From contig JBAOII010000011.1 in NCBI GenBank assembly GCA_037045685.1, forward strand, positions 248,001-312,000: DNA of 64,000 nt. The letters run 5' to 3'. The translations under genes were made by a program, and so were the position numbers. The notes under the pieces were generated by a model. That model was not told where the DNA came from and ran no database searches. It saw only the letters and a list, made by a program, of their open reading frames with translations. Below are positions 10,757 to 21,148 of the stretch, in pieces. This stretch comes from Competibacter_A sp037045685. Its GTDB lineage: Bacteria > Pseudomonadota > Gammaproteobacteria > Competibacterales > Competibacteraceae. The stretch's first letter is position 1, and each line of letters begins with the position of its first letter.

Positions 10757-11788
10757 ATGAAAGCAATTGTGAAGCCGGGTCCGATCGTTCTGGCCCTGGC
10801 GTTGGGAGTGACGGCCTGCTCGACGACACCGTATACTCAGAAGCCCGCCACCAAACCCGTCGCCAAGGCGCCGGTGGTGGATCGCGCCGCCCGCCGCCCG
10901 CCCGCCGCCTATCCCGCGCAACCGCCTCGGACACCGCAGCCGGATGTGGGCGGGATACCCCAGGAAGACCCGCTTTTACCCCGGGAATATTCCTCTCCCT
11001 ATCCGGCCGCGCCCAATGCCTATGGTCCCGCCGCCGCGCCGCCCGCCGCCGCGCCGACCTATCCGAATGCCTACGGCAGCGCGCCCGCGCGGCCGTATCC
11101 GCCCAATGCGAGCGGCGGGAATCGGCCGCCCGCGTATCCGCCAAGCTCGGCGGAAGGCTACCGGCCGCCGGCTTATCCGCCGGGCGCCGCCGCGCCGTAT
11201 CCCCCGCCATCTCGGCCGGCGCCGGGTTCGCTACCCGAGCCGCAACCGGCGGTGGTGCCGCCGCCCCGCCCGAAGCCACCGGCTCCTCCCCCGGCGGCGG
11301 CCGGGACGACCGCGCCGGCGGATGCAACGGTGGCCATGACCGCACCTTCGGCGGCTCCGGCTCCGGCTCCGGCTCCGGCCGCACCGCCAGCACCCGCGCC
11401 TCGACCTGCCCCGCCGCCGAAACCGCCGGCCGATCTGCCCCCGGCGGAGATTTCCCGCGACGGCAATCAGGCGGTGGTCGCGTTGCTGGAAAGCGCCGAC
11501 AAGTACGTCAAGAGCAACCAGTTGGACAAGGCGGGCGCCGCCCTGGAGCGGGCGCTGCGCGTCGAGCCGCGCAACGCCGGCATCTGGCACGATCTGGCTC
11601 AAATCCGCCTGCATCAAGGCCAGTATCAGCAAGCCGAATCGCTGGCGAGCAAATCCAACAACCTGGCCGGGGGCAACCGGGCCTTGCAGTCGCGCAACTG
11701 GAAGTTGATCGGCTCCGCCCGCAAGGCGGCCGGCAACGCGGCAGGGGCCGATGAAGCCGAGGCGCGGGCGTCGCAGCTATCCCATTGA
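10757..11788 (+). CDS. Proline-rich TPR lipoprotein
   Basis: Predicted outer-membrane-anchored lipoprotein of 343 residues. It has a signal peptide with lipobox LGVTAC (Cys about 22). A long low-complexity region (about 28-235) is rich in Pro, Ala and Tyr, with AYPPxxA and PAPAPA repeats. The C-terminal TPR-like domain contains ESADKYVKSNQLDKAGAALERA and the sequence WHDLAQIRLHQGQYQQAE. It lies downstream of mrcB and upstream of yoaA; the position suggests a cell-wall-associated scaffold, possibly a PBP1b partner, but that is inference. The low-complexity DNA is strongly GC-rich, which explains long spurious open frames opposite it. Confidence 0.85.
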   Translation: MKAIVKPGPIVLALALGVTACSTTPYTQKPATKPVAKAPVVDRAARRPPAAYPAQPPRTPQPDVGGIPQEDPLLPREYSSPYPAAPNAYGPAAAPPAAAPTYPNAYGSAPARPYPPNASGGNRPPAYPPSSAEGYRPPAYPPGAAAPYPPPSRPAPGSLPEPQPAVVPPPRPKPPAPPPAAAGTTAPADATVAMTAPSAAPAPAPAPAAPPAPAPRPAPPPKPPADLPPAEISRDGNQAVVALLESADKYVKSNQLDKAGAALERALRVEPRNAGIWHDLAQIRLHQGQYQQAESLASKSNNLAGGNRALQSRNWKLIGSARKAAGNAAGADEAEARASQLSH

Positions 11789-11813
11789 GGCCGCTCGGTA
11801 GCGTGGCGCCGCC

Positions 11814-13721
11814 TTGAACGCGGCCGAACTGCTGGGACCGGACGGCCCCTTGGCGAGCCAAGTGCCGGGGTTCGCGCCACGCTCGTCGCAGCAGCAAATG
11901 GCCGAGGCGGTCGCCGCCACGCTGGGCGGGGAGGGGACGCTGATCGTCGAAGCCGGCACCGGCACCGGCAAGACTTACGCTTACCTGGTGCCCGCGCTGC
12001 TGGCCGGAGCGCGGGTCATCATTTCGACCGGCACCCGCCACTTGCAGGACCAGCTTTATCAGCGGGATCTGCCGGTGGTGCGCAAGGCGCTGGATGTCCC
12101 GGTGCGAGTGGCGTTGCTGAAGGGACGTGGCAATTATCTCTGCCTGTACCGGCTGCAAGCCGTCGAAGAAACCGGACGGCTGGGTTCGCGCGAGCAGGTC
12201 GCCGAGCTGCACCGGGTCCGAGCCTGGTCGACTCGGACCCGCAGCGGCGACATCGCCGAAATCGCCGACGTGCCGGAAACTTCCCCGATCTGGCCCCGCG
12301 TCACCTCCACCGTGGACAACTGTTTGGGGCAGGATTGTCCGCGCATCGCCGACTGCTTTCTGGTCAAGGCCCGGCGCGAGGCGTTGGCGGCGGATGTGCT
12401 GGTCATCAACCATCATCTGTTCTGCGCCGACATGGCGATCAAGGAGACCGGCTTCGCCGAACTGCTGCCCGGCGCGGAAGCGTTCATCCTCGACGAGGCG
12501 CACCAGTTGCCCGAAGTGGCCAGCCATTTTTTCGGCAAGTCGTTGGGTAGCCGGCAACTGGCCGAGCTGGCGCGAGATACGGTGGTGGAGCAGGCGCGGG
12601 ATGCGGCGGATTTCGCCGATTTGCGCCGGCGAGCCGAAGCGCTCGAACCGGCGACGAACGCGCTGCGAGAGGCGCTGGGTCAGGCGGATCGCCGGGCGCC
12701 GTGGCGAGAAGTTGCGGAACTGCCACCCGTTCGAGAAGCGGTCGGCGAGCTGAGCGGGGCGTTGGATCGGCTGCGCGAGGCGCTGAAAGAGGCGGCCCAG
12801 CGCGGCAAGGGGCTGGAGAACTGCCACCGGCGGGGAGAAGATTTGGCCCAACGCCTGGCCGCGTTGACCGGGGTGGAAAGCGGGCCGGACAACGTGCGCT
12901 GGTTCGAAACGCGCGGGCGGGGGTTCACCCTGAGCTTGACCCCGCTCGACATCGCGCCGACCTTTCGGGGACGGATGGAGGGGCAACGGGGCGCCTGGAT
13001 TTTCACGTCGGCGACGCTGGCGGTGGGCCAGGGGTTCGAGCACTTCGCGGCGCGGCTGGGCTTGCACGATTACGAGGGGCTACGGCTGGACAGCCCGTTC
13101 GATTTCGCCCGGAACACCTTGCTCTACCATCCGCCGGAACTGCCCGATCCCGGTTCGCCGCGCCATACGGCGGCCTTGGTGGAGGCGAGCCTGCCGGTGC
13201 TCGCCGCCAGCCGGGGGCGGGCGTTTCTGCTGTTCACCAGCTACCGGGCCTTGCGCGAGGCGGCGGAGTTGCTGGCGGGACGCTTGGACTATCCGCTGCT
13301 GGTGCAAGGCCAGCGACCGAAGGCGGCGCTGCTGCGCCAGTTTCGCGCCTTGGGCAACGCGGTGTTGCTGGGAACCGCCAGTTTCTGGGAAGGGGTGGAC
13401 GTGCGCGGCGAGGCGCTGTCCTGCGTGGTCATCGACCGGCTGCCGTTCGCCGCGCCCGGCGATCCGGTGGTGCAGGCGCGCATCGAATCGATACGCCAGC
13501 ACGGCGAGGACCCGTTTCTGAGCTATCAGCTTCCCCATGCGGTCATTACCCTGAAGCAGGGGGTGGGCCGGCTGATTCGCGACTTCACCGACCGGGGGGT
13601 GCTGGTGCTGGGGGACCCGAGGATCGTGAGCAAATCCTACGGGCGGGTGTTTCTGGACAGTTTGCCGCCGATGCCGAGAACGCGGAAGCTGGAGCGGGTG
13701 CAGGCATTTTTCGCGGGATAG
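11814..13721 (+). CDS. yoaA: ATP-dependent DNA helicase YoaA (DinG/XPD family)
   Basis: Iron-sulphur superfamily 2 helicase; E. coli YoaA works with the HolC subunit in replication-fork repair. The 635-residue product starts at TTG 11814, chosen because the N-terminus (LLGPDGPLASQVPGFAPR) is typical of YoaA. Walker A is EAGTGTGKT (47-54) and DEAH is at 227-230. Four Fe-S cysteines fit the family spacing: Cys110, Cys170, Cys175 and Cys181. The C-terminal helicase motifs include TASFWEGVDVRG and QGVGRLIR. The frame is intact. It starts 25 bp after the TPR lipoprotein, so cotranscription is likely. Confidence 0.94.
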   Translation: MNAAELLGPDGPLASQVPGFAPRSSQQQMAEAVAATLGGEGTLIVEAGTGTGKTYAYLVPALLAGARVIISTGTRHLQDQLYQRDLPVVRKALDVPVRVALLKGRGNYLCLYRLQAVEETGRLGSREQVAELHRVRAWSTRTRSGDIAEIADVPETSPIWPRVTSTVDNCLGQDCPRIADCFLVKARREALAADVLVINHHLFCADMAIKETGFAELLPGAEAFILDEAHQLPEVASHFFGKSLGSRQLAELARDTVVEQARDAADFADLRRRAEALEPATNALREALGQADRRAPWREVAELPPVREAVGELSGALDRLREALKEAAQRGKGLENCHRRGEDLAQRLAALTGVESGPDNVRWFETRGRGFTLSLTPLDIAPTFRGRMEGQRGAWIFTSATLAVGQGFEHFAARLGLHDYEGLRLDSPFDFARNTLLYHPPELPDPGSPRHTAALVEASLPVLAASRGRAFLLFTSYRALREAAELLAGRLDYPLLVQGQRPKAALLRQFRALGNAVLLGTASFWEGVDVRGEALSCVVIDRLPFAAPGDPVVQARIESIRQHGEDPFLSYQLPHAVITLKQGVGRLIRDFTDRGVLVLGDPRIVSKSYGRVFLDSLPPMPRTRKLERVQAFFAG

Positions 13722-13742
13722 CGGTTTCGCTCGATGGTCGCG

Positions 13743-14954
13743 TCACGCCGCCAGCGATCTGGCGACCGGCGCCTCCCGGATCGGCAAATTCACGATGGCG
13801 GCCAGCCCGGCCAGGGCCATGTCGGCGTACCACATCCAGCCGTAGTCGCCGAACCGGGTGATGGCCCAACCGCCCAAAAAAGCGCCAAAAAAACCGCCGA
13901 TCTGGTGCGAGAGCAGGGTCATCCCGAACAGGGTCGCCAGATACCTGACCCCGAACAGCTTGCCGACGATGGCGGCGGTCGGCGGCACCGTCGCCAGCCA
14001 GGTGAAGCCCAGTCCCGCCGCGAACAGATAGTAGGTGAACGATGTTTTCGGCATCAGCAAGTACCAGGCGATCAGCAGTGCGCGCGAGCCGTACATGACC
14101 GCCAGGACGTGTTTGCTGCGGTACTTGGAGACGCACGAACCCGCGAACAGGCTGCCGAAAATGTTGGCGAGGCCGATGATGGCGAGCGACCAACTGGCAA
14201 CCGAAGGAGGCAAGCCGCACAAAGCCACTTCTCCGGGCAAATGCGTCACCAGAAAAGCGATGTGGAATCCGCAAGTGAAAAAGCCGGCGTGGAGAAACAG
14301 ATAGCTCGGATCTTTCAAGGAATCGCCGATAGCTTTCAGCACTCCTGTATCGGTCCCGGCGTGCTTGGCGGGCGCTTCCGCCCGCTTCGTCAAGACGCCG
14401 ACCAGCGGCAAGGCCGCCAGCGTTATCAGCGCCATCGCCCACATCGTCCCCATCCAACCCACGGCCTGAATCAGTTTTTGCAGGATCGGCGCAAAAACGA
14501 ACTGACCGAACGAGCCCCCGGCGTTGATGGCTCCCGCCGCCGAGCCGTGCGCCACGGCCGGCAACCGCCGGGCAGCCGCGCCGATCAACACGGAAAAACT
14601 CCCCGCGCCCGACCCGATGGCCGCGAGTAGACCCAGCGAGACGGTCAGGCCAAATCCCGATGTCATGAAAGGGGTTATCGCGCTGCCGATGGCCATCACC
14701 GCCAAGCCGCCGATCAAAACCGGGCGAGGACCAAAGCGGTCGGCCAGACCTCCAGCGATGGGCTGAATCGCTCCCCAGGCGAACTGGCCTACGGCGAGGG
14801 CGAGACTGATCGTGGTGATACCGAGGCCGGTCGATAGCATTAAGGGGTTCACGAACAAGCCGAGCGACTGGCGCACGCCCATGGTCACCATCAGAATCCC
14901 GGCGGCCGCCAGGGTAGCGATCAGGACTTCGGGTTTTCTCAACGAATGAAACAT
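13743..14954 (-). CDS. Major facilitator superfamily transporter
   Basis: Inner-membrane transporter of 403 residues with about 12 hydrophobic segments. The first starts at residue 9 (VLIATLAAAGILMVTMG) and the loop 2-3 MFS signature reads GGLADRFGPRPVLIGG. I chose the ATG at 14954 (MFHSLRKPEV), because the in-frame extension upstream is hydrophilic and unlike a transporter N-terminus; a weak GGGAA lies ahead of it. The GVRQSLGLFVNPL start recalls the oxalate/formate-antiporter-like subgroup, but the substrate cannot be read from the sequence. It is convergent with yoaA, with only 21 bp between the stops and no clear terminator. Confidence 0.88.
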   Translation of the reverse strand: MFHSLRKPEVLIATLAAAGILMVTMGVRQSLGLFVNPLMLSTGLGITTISLALAVGQFAWGAIQPIAGGLADRFGPRPVLIGGLAVMAIGSAITPFMTSGFGLTVSLGLLAAIGSGAGSFSVLIGAAARRLPAVAHGSAAGAINAGGSFGQFVFAPILQKLIQAVGWMGTMWAMALITLAALPLVGVLTKRAEAPAKHAGTDTGVLKAIGDSLKDPSYLFLHAGFFTCGFHIAFLVTHLPGEVALCGLPPSVASWSLAIIGLANIFGSLFAGSCVSKYRSKHVLAVMYGSRALLIAWYLLMPKTSFTYYLFAAGLGFTWLATVPPTAAIVGKLFGVRYLATLFGMTLLSHQIGGFFGAFLGGWAITRFGDYGWMWYADMALAGLAAIVNLPIREAPVARSLAA

Positions 14955-15115
14955 GGCTGTTTTCCCGAGTCTTGGATTATCTTTGCGATTGGAGTCAGCG
15001 CGAAGCTTCGCGCCCGGCCCCGGCCTTTTGAGCCGATCCCCGGCGGAAGACGGCAACTCTGATATTGTTGGCCGATCGAGATCGGAGTGCCGCGAGCGCG
15101 AGTTTTTTCCGAGAG

Positions 15116-18100
15116 CTAAACGCTCCGCACCTCGACCCGGCTTTTTCCGCCGGATTGGCGCCGCACTTGAATCTGAACGCCGATTCGCTCGGTCATGTCC
15201 TGGACGTGCGAGATGACGCCGACCTTGCGGCCTTGGGCTTGCAGTTTATCCAGTGCGTCCATCGCGATCCGCAGCGTGTCGCCGTCGAGACTGCCAAAGC
15301 CCTCGTCGATGAACAGCGATTCCACCCGGACCCGGTTGGAGGACAGCGAGGCGAGACCGAGCGCCAGCGCCAGCGAAACCAGAAAAGATTCGCCGCCGGA
15401 CAGCGAATGCACCGAGCGGGGTTCGTCGCCCATGTCCTGATCCACCACCAGCAGGGCCAAGCGTGTCCTTGACCCGCTCCAGCCGATAGCGGCGGGACAG
15501 GTCCGACAGGTGCCGATTGGCGTAGCCGAGCAGCACTTCGAGGGTAAATTGCTGGGCGTAGTTGCGGAATTTCTTGCCGTCGGAAGAGCCGATCAATCCG
15601 TCCAGTTGGTTCCACCGCCCGTTGATGGCTTCCTGTTTGGCGATACTTGCCCGCAAGGCCGCTGTTCGAGCGCTGCGCTCGTTGTCCTGGCGCAGAATAA
15701 ATTCGGATTCCGTGACTCGTTGCTTGGCTTGTTCCCATTCCTGGCCGATCCGCGTTTGTTCGGCTCGCACCTCATCCGCCGGGTTTGGCGTGGTGCGCTG
15801 TCGTTCGTGATCCTCCCGTCGCGACTGGCGTTCCCGGAGGGTCGTTTCCGCGTCCCGGACGGTGTCGGCGAGTTGCCGTAACTCCTCCCGCTGTCGCGTG
15901 AGCCAGGCGCTATCGTGGGCGAGGAGGGCGCCAAGCTGGGGATGATCCAATGCTTCGTCGGGATGATCGGTATTGAATTTGGCGATCCAGACACCCAGCG
16001 TCGCGCTGGCCCGATCTGCCGCCTGTTGGCTGGCGGCGAGGGCTTGTTTGGCCTGCCCGAGCACGGCTTCGGCGCTGGCTTGGGCTTCGGCCGCTTTTTG
16101 CCGTGCCAGAGTTTGCTGCTGGTGTTTGAGTCTTGGTGTCTTCGATTGCCTTGGCAGAGCTCCGTCTCCACCTCTGTGATCGGGCGCCCGTCAAACAGGG
16201 CTTGCCGCTGCTGGCGCTTCTCCCGAAGCGCGTGGTCGGCGGTCTCAAAAGCTTCGGAGGCGCGGCGGAGGTGTGCGGTTTTTTCGGTGGCGGTTGCGGT
16301 GAGGTTGTTGATTTCGGTTCCGAGCGTGCCGAGATCGGCTTGCAGCCGTTCGACGGTTTTGCTTTGGCTGATCCATTGCGCGGCCTGTTTTCCTTGTTCA
16401 CGGTGGAAAGCGGCGGGATCGGCCTGCCATGCCGGACGCCAGCTTTGTCCGGCGAAAGCGGCGTCCAGCGCGTCCAACCGCTGGTTCAATTGTTGGGTGG
16501 TTTCTTCTTGGCGGGCGATGGCCGCTTGGAGCGCCTGAGCGGTTTTATCGAGTTCGGCTTGCGCGGCGGTCAGCGCATCCCGTGCCGCCGAATGCTGTCG
16601 TTGAGCGTTGTCCCGGGCTTTTTGCGCCTCGTCCCTGGCTTTGTTGGCCTGTCGCTGGTCGGTTTCTTGCCGCTTTATCGCATCGAGTTGTTCCTGTGCC
16701 GATTGGTTGCGAGCAGTGAACCATGATGCTAGACGGTCGGCGGACTCGATGGTTGCCGCCTCCGCTGCGACCGGATGCGCGTTCCAGGCGTCAGTGTCCC
16801 GCCGGATAGCGCCGGCCAAAGATTCCCGTTCCTTGGCGAGATCGGCCAGACGCTGGCGGCCACCGGCGAAATTGGCTTTATGGGTCGCTTCCCGTGCAAC
16901 CAGATCATCCAGTTCTTTCCGACATGCGCCGACTTCGGTTTTGAGACCGGCCAGCAGGGCGCGCGACGGGGCATCGCCAAGCGCGTAAGGGTGTTCCGTC
17001 GCGCCGCAGACCGGACAGGGCGAGCCTGCCTCCAAATTTTCCCGCAAGGTCTCGACGCGCTCGGCGCAAGCGACTTCGGCGGTTTTCAGCGATTTTTCCG
17101 CCTGTTCCAGCCGGGCGGTTGCGGTCGGTTTGGCCGCAACGATGCGGGTCAACTCGGCTTCAGCTTTGGCGAGTTGTTCCCGCAACATTCTCGCTTCGCC
17201 GTCCAATTCCCGCTGGCGGTCGAGGGAGTCCGCCAATACCTTCCACAGCTTCTCGGCATGGGCGATCTGGTCGCGACGGCTTTCGAGAGTCGAGCGACGC
17301 CCGGCCAAGGCTTCGAGATCGAATTCGGCCAAGGTTTGAGCGGTCCTTTGGAGTTCGATTTCTGCCGCTTGGAGCGCCGTTTCGGCTTTGGCGAACATCG
17401 CTTTGGCTTGGTCCCGCGCCTGTCGCTGTTCCGTTTCGTCCTGCCGTTTGCCGGTAATAGCCCGTTTGGATTCGCGCGAGTCGTTTTGAAGGTTGGCGGC
17501 TTGATCGAGCAGCGTATCCCAGCGTGGCCAGTTTTCGGCGAGCGGTCGCAACCGCTCGTGCGCCGCCAGCCAGTCTTGGGCGGTTTGCAATTTCTGGGCG
17601 GCCCGCTCGCTTTCGGATCGCTTGTCGGCCAGGTTGCTTTGCGCCCTGGCCTCGGCTTCTCGGGCATCGTCCCGCGCCTTGGCGGCGGCTTGGTGATTGG
17701 GGACCAGCAGCGCGATTTCGGCGTCGAGTGCCTTGGCTTTATCGAGGTCGGGATTGGCCGCCGTTTTGGCCTGCTCGGCATCGGCGACTGCCTGTGAGGT
17801 CTGGGCCAAGGCATCTTCGGCCTGCCGCCGGTCGCGCTGGGTTTCGGCCAGTCGATCTTCCGCGTCGGACGCGGCACGGCGATTGGTCCCGATCTCGCCG
17901 GTCGTGCGTTCGACATCCGCCGCGAGCGGCCGAGCGTCTTGCACGGATTCCACCCGGCCGAAATAAGCGTGTCGGGGCGCGGCGGATTCTTGAATGAAGA
18001 CCGCTGCTCGCAAAGCTTCCCGCGCCTGCTGCTCGGCTTGCTTGAGGTTTTCCCAGCTTTCGTGCCAACGGCTTTGCTGGTCCAGTTCAGCCTTGCGTTG

Positions 18101-18859
18101 TTCCAGTGCCGAGGTTTCCGCTTTGGCGGTCGAGAACTTTTGTTCCAGTTCGGCGCGCTCCTCGGCGGTCAAGGTCTGATGGCCTTTCAGTTGGGCGTTC
18201 AGATCGTCGAGCACCTGCTGCTCGGCCTTGGCGCGCTGATGGGCGCGGACGGAAATCTTCTCGTAGATATCCAGCCCGGTCAGCGTTTGCAGCAGTGTCC
18301 CCCTCGCATCGTTGTCGGCCTTTAAAAACGCGGCGAACTCGTTTTGAGCGAGCAGCACCGCACGGGTGAACTGGTCGAATTCCAGGCCCAGCCGCTTTCT
18401 GATTTCTTCCAAGACCTCGCTTTTTTTTCCGCCGATCGGTTGCTCGTCGGCGAGAGTTTTCAACTCCATTTTGGTGTCTTGCAAGGGCCGATCCGCTTTG
18501 CGGTGCGCGCGTTGCACGCTCCAGCGGGCGCGGTATTCGACGCCGTCATTGCCCACGAAATCGACTTCGGCGTAACCGTTGCCGGTCCCGCGACGCAACA
18601 GATACCGGGGGTCGCGTGGGGTGATGGTTTCCTTGCCGACATCGGGCAGATCGACGCTGTTGGCTCTATCGCGGTTCAGGCGCGGCGTCTTGTCGTAAAG
18701 CGCCAGACAGAGCGCGTCGAGCAGCGTGCTTTTGCCGGACCCGGTCGGCCCGCAAATGGCGAACAGGTTGGCGGAAGCCAGCGGTTCTCGGCTGAAGTGA
18801 ACCTCGAACTCCCCGGCCAGCGACGCCAGGTTGTTGCCGCGAATGGCCAGGATTTTCAT
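15116..18859 (-). pseudogene. sbcC: Exonuclease SbcC, interrupted by about three apparent frameshifts
   Basis: ATPase subunit of the SbcCD nuclease, which cuts hairpins and DNA-end structures. The N-terminal half is intact: MKILAIRGNNLASLAGEF, Walker A GPTGSGKST (37-45), long coiled coil, and zinc hook CPVCG (Cys615, Cys618). The frame is then lost twice between about 16165 and 16125, resuming as HQQQTLARQKAAEAQ. It is lost again near 15465, resuming as ALLVVDQDMGDEPRSVHSLSGGESFL, with signature motif LSGGES and Walker B SLFIDEGFGSLD. All pieces are present in order over 3744 nt, so loss is recent or artefactual. The ATG overlaps the sbcD stop (ATGA, 18856-18859). Confidence 0.88.
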
Positions 18860-20097
18860 GGCGCCATCCCTTCATCGTCGGCGGTTAACAGTTCGGCGAA
18901 AGCGGCGAGCAATTCGGCGGATGGTTCTCGTTGCAGTTCTTGAAGGCAGAGTTCCTTGAAGATGCCGGCCGGCTCCAGCCGCTTGATTTCATCGATGGAT
19001 TGAAAGGCGACGGTCGAGCGGTCTCCGCGTAGTGGGCTGGACCGTTCTATATGGGCTAGCCGCACCGGCTTTTTTTCCAGAATCGATTCGATTCGAGTGC
19101 GTAGCGTCCGGTCGAAGGTATTGGACTGAACCCGCACTTGCAGATAGGGCCACGTATCGGAGGATGGCGCGTCGGGCAAATCGAGCGCATTGAGGGCGTC
19201 CAGCGCTTCATCGATCGGCGCGGGCTGTTCGGGCACCCGCAGCAACGCCACGGAACGCGGCACGGGAATCGACATGATTTCGGCGACCGAATCGCCGTCG
19301 AGATCGACGCGGACCACCTGATGGCGGTAGTTGATTTCGGTGAACGACATCGGCAAGGGACTGCCGGAATAGCGCACTCGCGTTTGGCCGCCGACCTGCT
19401 GGGCGCGGTGCAGATGGCCCAGAGCGACATAGGCGATGGCCGGATCGAACATCTCCACCGGCAATTTCTCCAAACCACCGATCACGATGGGCCGCTCGGA
19501 ATCCTCCGAGGTTTGCCCGCCGCTCATGTGGCAATGGCCGAGCGCGACGATGGCCTGACCGCTTTCCCGGCGGTTCAGGGCGACTTCCAGGGTTTGCCGG
19601 TAAAGCTGTTTGACGCCTTCCGGATAGGGATCGCCGTCCGTTTCCACGCGAGGCACGTCGCCGGGCCGCAGAAAGGGAATCGCCAGACACCAGGCGGCGA
19701 CTTCGCCGTCGCGGTTTTTGAGGGGGACTACCAGCCGGTCGAGCTGGATGCCGGCTTGCGGATCGCGGGTATAACCGATGGCGGCAATGTCGAAGGCTTC
19801 GAGCAGTGGCGTGGGCGCTTCCAGCCGGCCCGCCGAGTCGTGGTTGCCGGCGATGACCACGATGTCGAGTTCGGGAACGCGGCGCTTGGCGGCGGTCAGG
19901 AAACGGTAAAACTGTTTCTGAGCGTCGGCAGACGGGTTGGAATTGTCGAACACGTCGCCGGCGATCAGCAGGGCATCGGCCTGTTCGGCTTCCAGGGTAT
20001 CGAGCAACCAATTTAGGAAGCATCGATGTTCGTGGCTGCGGTCGAAGTCGTGAAAGGTCTGGCCGAGATGCCAGTCCGAAGTATGTATTAGACGCAT
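18856..20097 (-). CDS. sbcD: Exonuclease SbcD (Mre11-like nuclease subunit)
   Basis: Metal-dependent nuclease subunit of SbcCD. The 413-residue product shows the calcineurin-like phosphoesterase motifs in order: SDWHLGQ (residues 7-13), GDVFDN, AGNHDSAGR, GHCHMSGG and GHLHRAQQ, which supply the two-metal site. The C-terminal part carries the capping region and a tail for SbcC binding. The ATG at 20097 gives MRLIHTSDWHLG, the standard SbcD opening. It is coupled to sbcC by an ATGA overlap. The frame is intact, in contrast to its partner. Confidence 0.95.
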   Translation of the reverse strand: MRLIHTSDWHLGQTFHDFDRSHEHRCFLNWLLDTLEAEQADALLIAGDVFDNSNPSADAQKQFYRFLTAAKRRVPELDIVVIAGNHDSAGRLEAPTPLLEAFDIAAIGYTRDPQAGIQLDRLVVPLKNRDGEVAAWCLAIPFLRPGDVPRVETDGDPYPEGVKQLYRQTLEVALNRRESGQAIVALGHCHMSGGQTSEDSERPIVIGGLEKLPVEMFDPAIAYVALGHLHRAQQVGGQTRVRYSGSPLPMSFTEINYRHQVVRVDLDGDSVAEIMSIPVPRSVALLRVPEQPAPIDEALDALNALDLPDAPSSDTWPYLQVRVQSNTFDRTLRTRIESILEKKPVRLAHIERSSPLRGDRSTVAFQSIDEIKRLEPAGIFKELCLQELQREPSAELLAAFAELLTADDEGMAP

Positions 20098-20131
20098 TCC
20101 GAATGATCCGCATCAAAAATTCAGGAGCATT

Positions 20132-21148
20132 TTACGTCTTTTCACGCCGCCACCGTTCCAGGTAAAACGTCAGTGCCAAGGCGCCGCTGCCGGCGATCAG
20201 CAGGCTGAACGTCAACCCCAGCGCTTCGGCCAGATGGGCGAAGAACAGTGTATAAATTTGAATGATCAGGAATGTCGCGCCGTAGCCGGTCAGCATTCGC
20301 ATCGCCAGCCGCGCCCCCAGCCCGATCAGGACGACGTTCAATCCCGCCCACAGCGCGTTGAACAGAAACAGCTCGGCTGCTCCGGCCAGATGCCAGCGAT
20401 GGGTTTCCAGATCGAAATTGCCGAACAGCGACAGCAGCCACAGCGCCATTTCCGCGAAGAACAAGCCGCTGGACAGCCAGACCTTGAAGAAGCCCCGATA
20501 CGGCGCCAGCGGGCCGCTTTCGCTTTCCCGGTGAATCACCGCGACGGCGATGAGGGTCGCGGCCGCAGCCAGAAACCGCAAGGGGTAGCTCATGCCGAAC
20601 CAGTAAGCCCCCCAGCCCGATTCATAGCCGGTGAAACCGCCGAACCAGCAGAAAAACACCACCGCGCTCAGCACCAGCAGCAGAGGGTTTCGCAGCGCGT
20701 AGCTCGAACCGAGCAGAAGGATCAAGTCGATCAGCAGCAGCGCCGGCCAGTTGCCGGAGCCGGTGGAATAGATGATCCCCAGCGTAAAGGTCAGGCCGAT
20801 CAACACCAGTCCACCCAGCAATTCCAAGCTCAGGGCGCTCCAGGTCAGGCCGGGACGGGTGCGCTTGAGCCACTGGGCACCGCCGAAGCTGGCGAGCATG
20901 GCGATGCCTTCCAGCACCGCCAGTTTGGTCAGGGTGAAGTCGAACAAGGTCCGGCCGAGAATCGTCAGCCCGGCCATGACGCTGATCGCCCCGAAGATCA
21001 GGAACCAGCGGCCCAGAGAGCGCCAGTCCCAGCCCTCGGTCGGATAGCGCTCGCGCAATCGCTGGTGAGTCGCTTCGTCCAGCAGACCATGGCGCAGCAG
21101 TTCGTCCAGCTCCCGGCGGACGCGGCGGTTGCGGGATATCGGGTTCAT
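20132..21148 (-). CDS. DUF2157-like polytopic membrane protein
   Basis: A 338-residue protein with a short helical soluble N-terminus (RRELDELLRHGLLDEATHQRLRERY) typical of DUF2157 proteins, followed by about ten hydrophobic segments through to the basic C-terminus. Function unknown. Its start overlaps the stop of the upstream gene by 4 bp (ATGA, 21145-21148), and that gene encodes a similar architecture, so the two are probably coexpressed and may be diverged paralogues forming a complex. sbcD follows downstream, 34 bp away on the same strand. Confidence 0.72.
   Translation of the reverse strand: MNPISRNRRVRRELDELLRHGLLDEATHQRLRERYPTEGWDWRSLGRWFLIFGAISVMAGLTILGRTLFDFTLTKLAVLEGIAMLASFGGAQWLKRTRPGLTWSALSLELLGGLVLIGLTFTLGIIYSTGSGNWPALLLIDLILLLGSSYALRNPLLLVLSAVVFFCWFGGFTGYESGWGAYWFGMSYPLRFLAAAATLIAVAVIHRESESGPLAPYRGFFKVWLSSGLFFAEMALWLLSLFGNFDLETHRWHLAGAAELFLFNALWAGLNVVLIGLGARLAMRMLTGYGATFLIIQIYTLFFAHLAEALGLTFSLLIAGSGALALTFYLERWRREKT

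Noticed and set aside
10641..11466. Open frames opposite the proline-rich lipoprotein
   Set aside because: Complement of GCC/CCG repeats gives Gly/Arg/Ala runs; no independent coding evidence.
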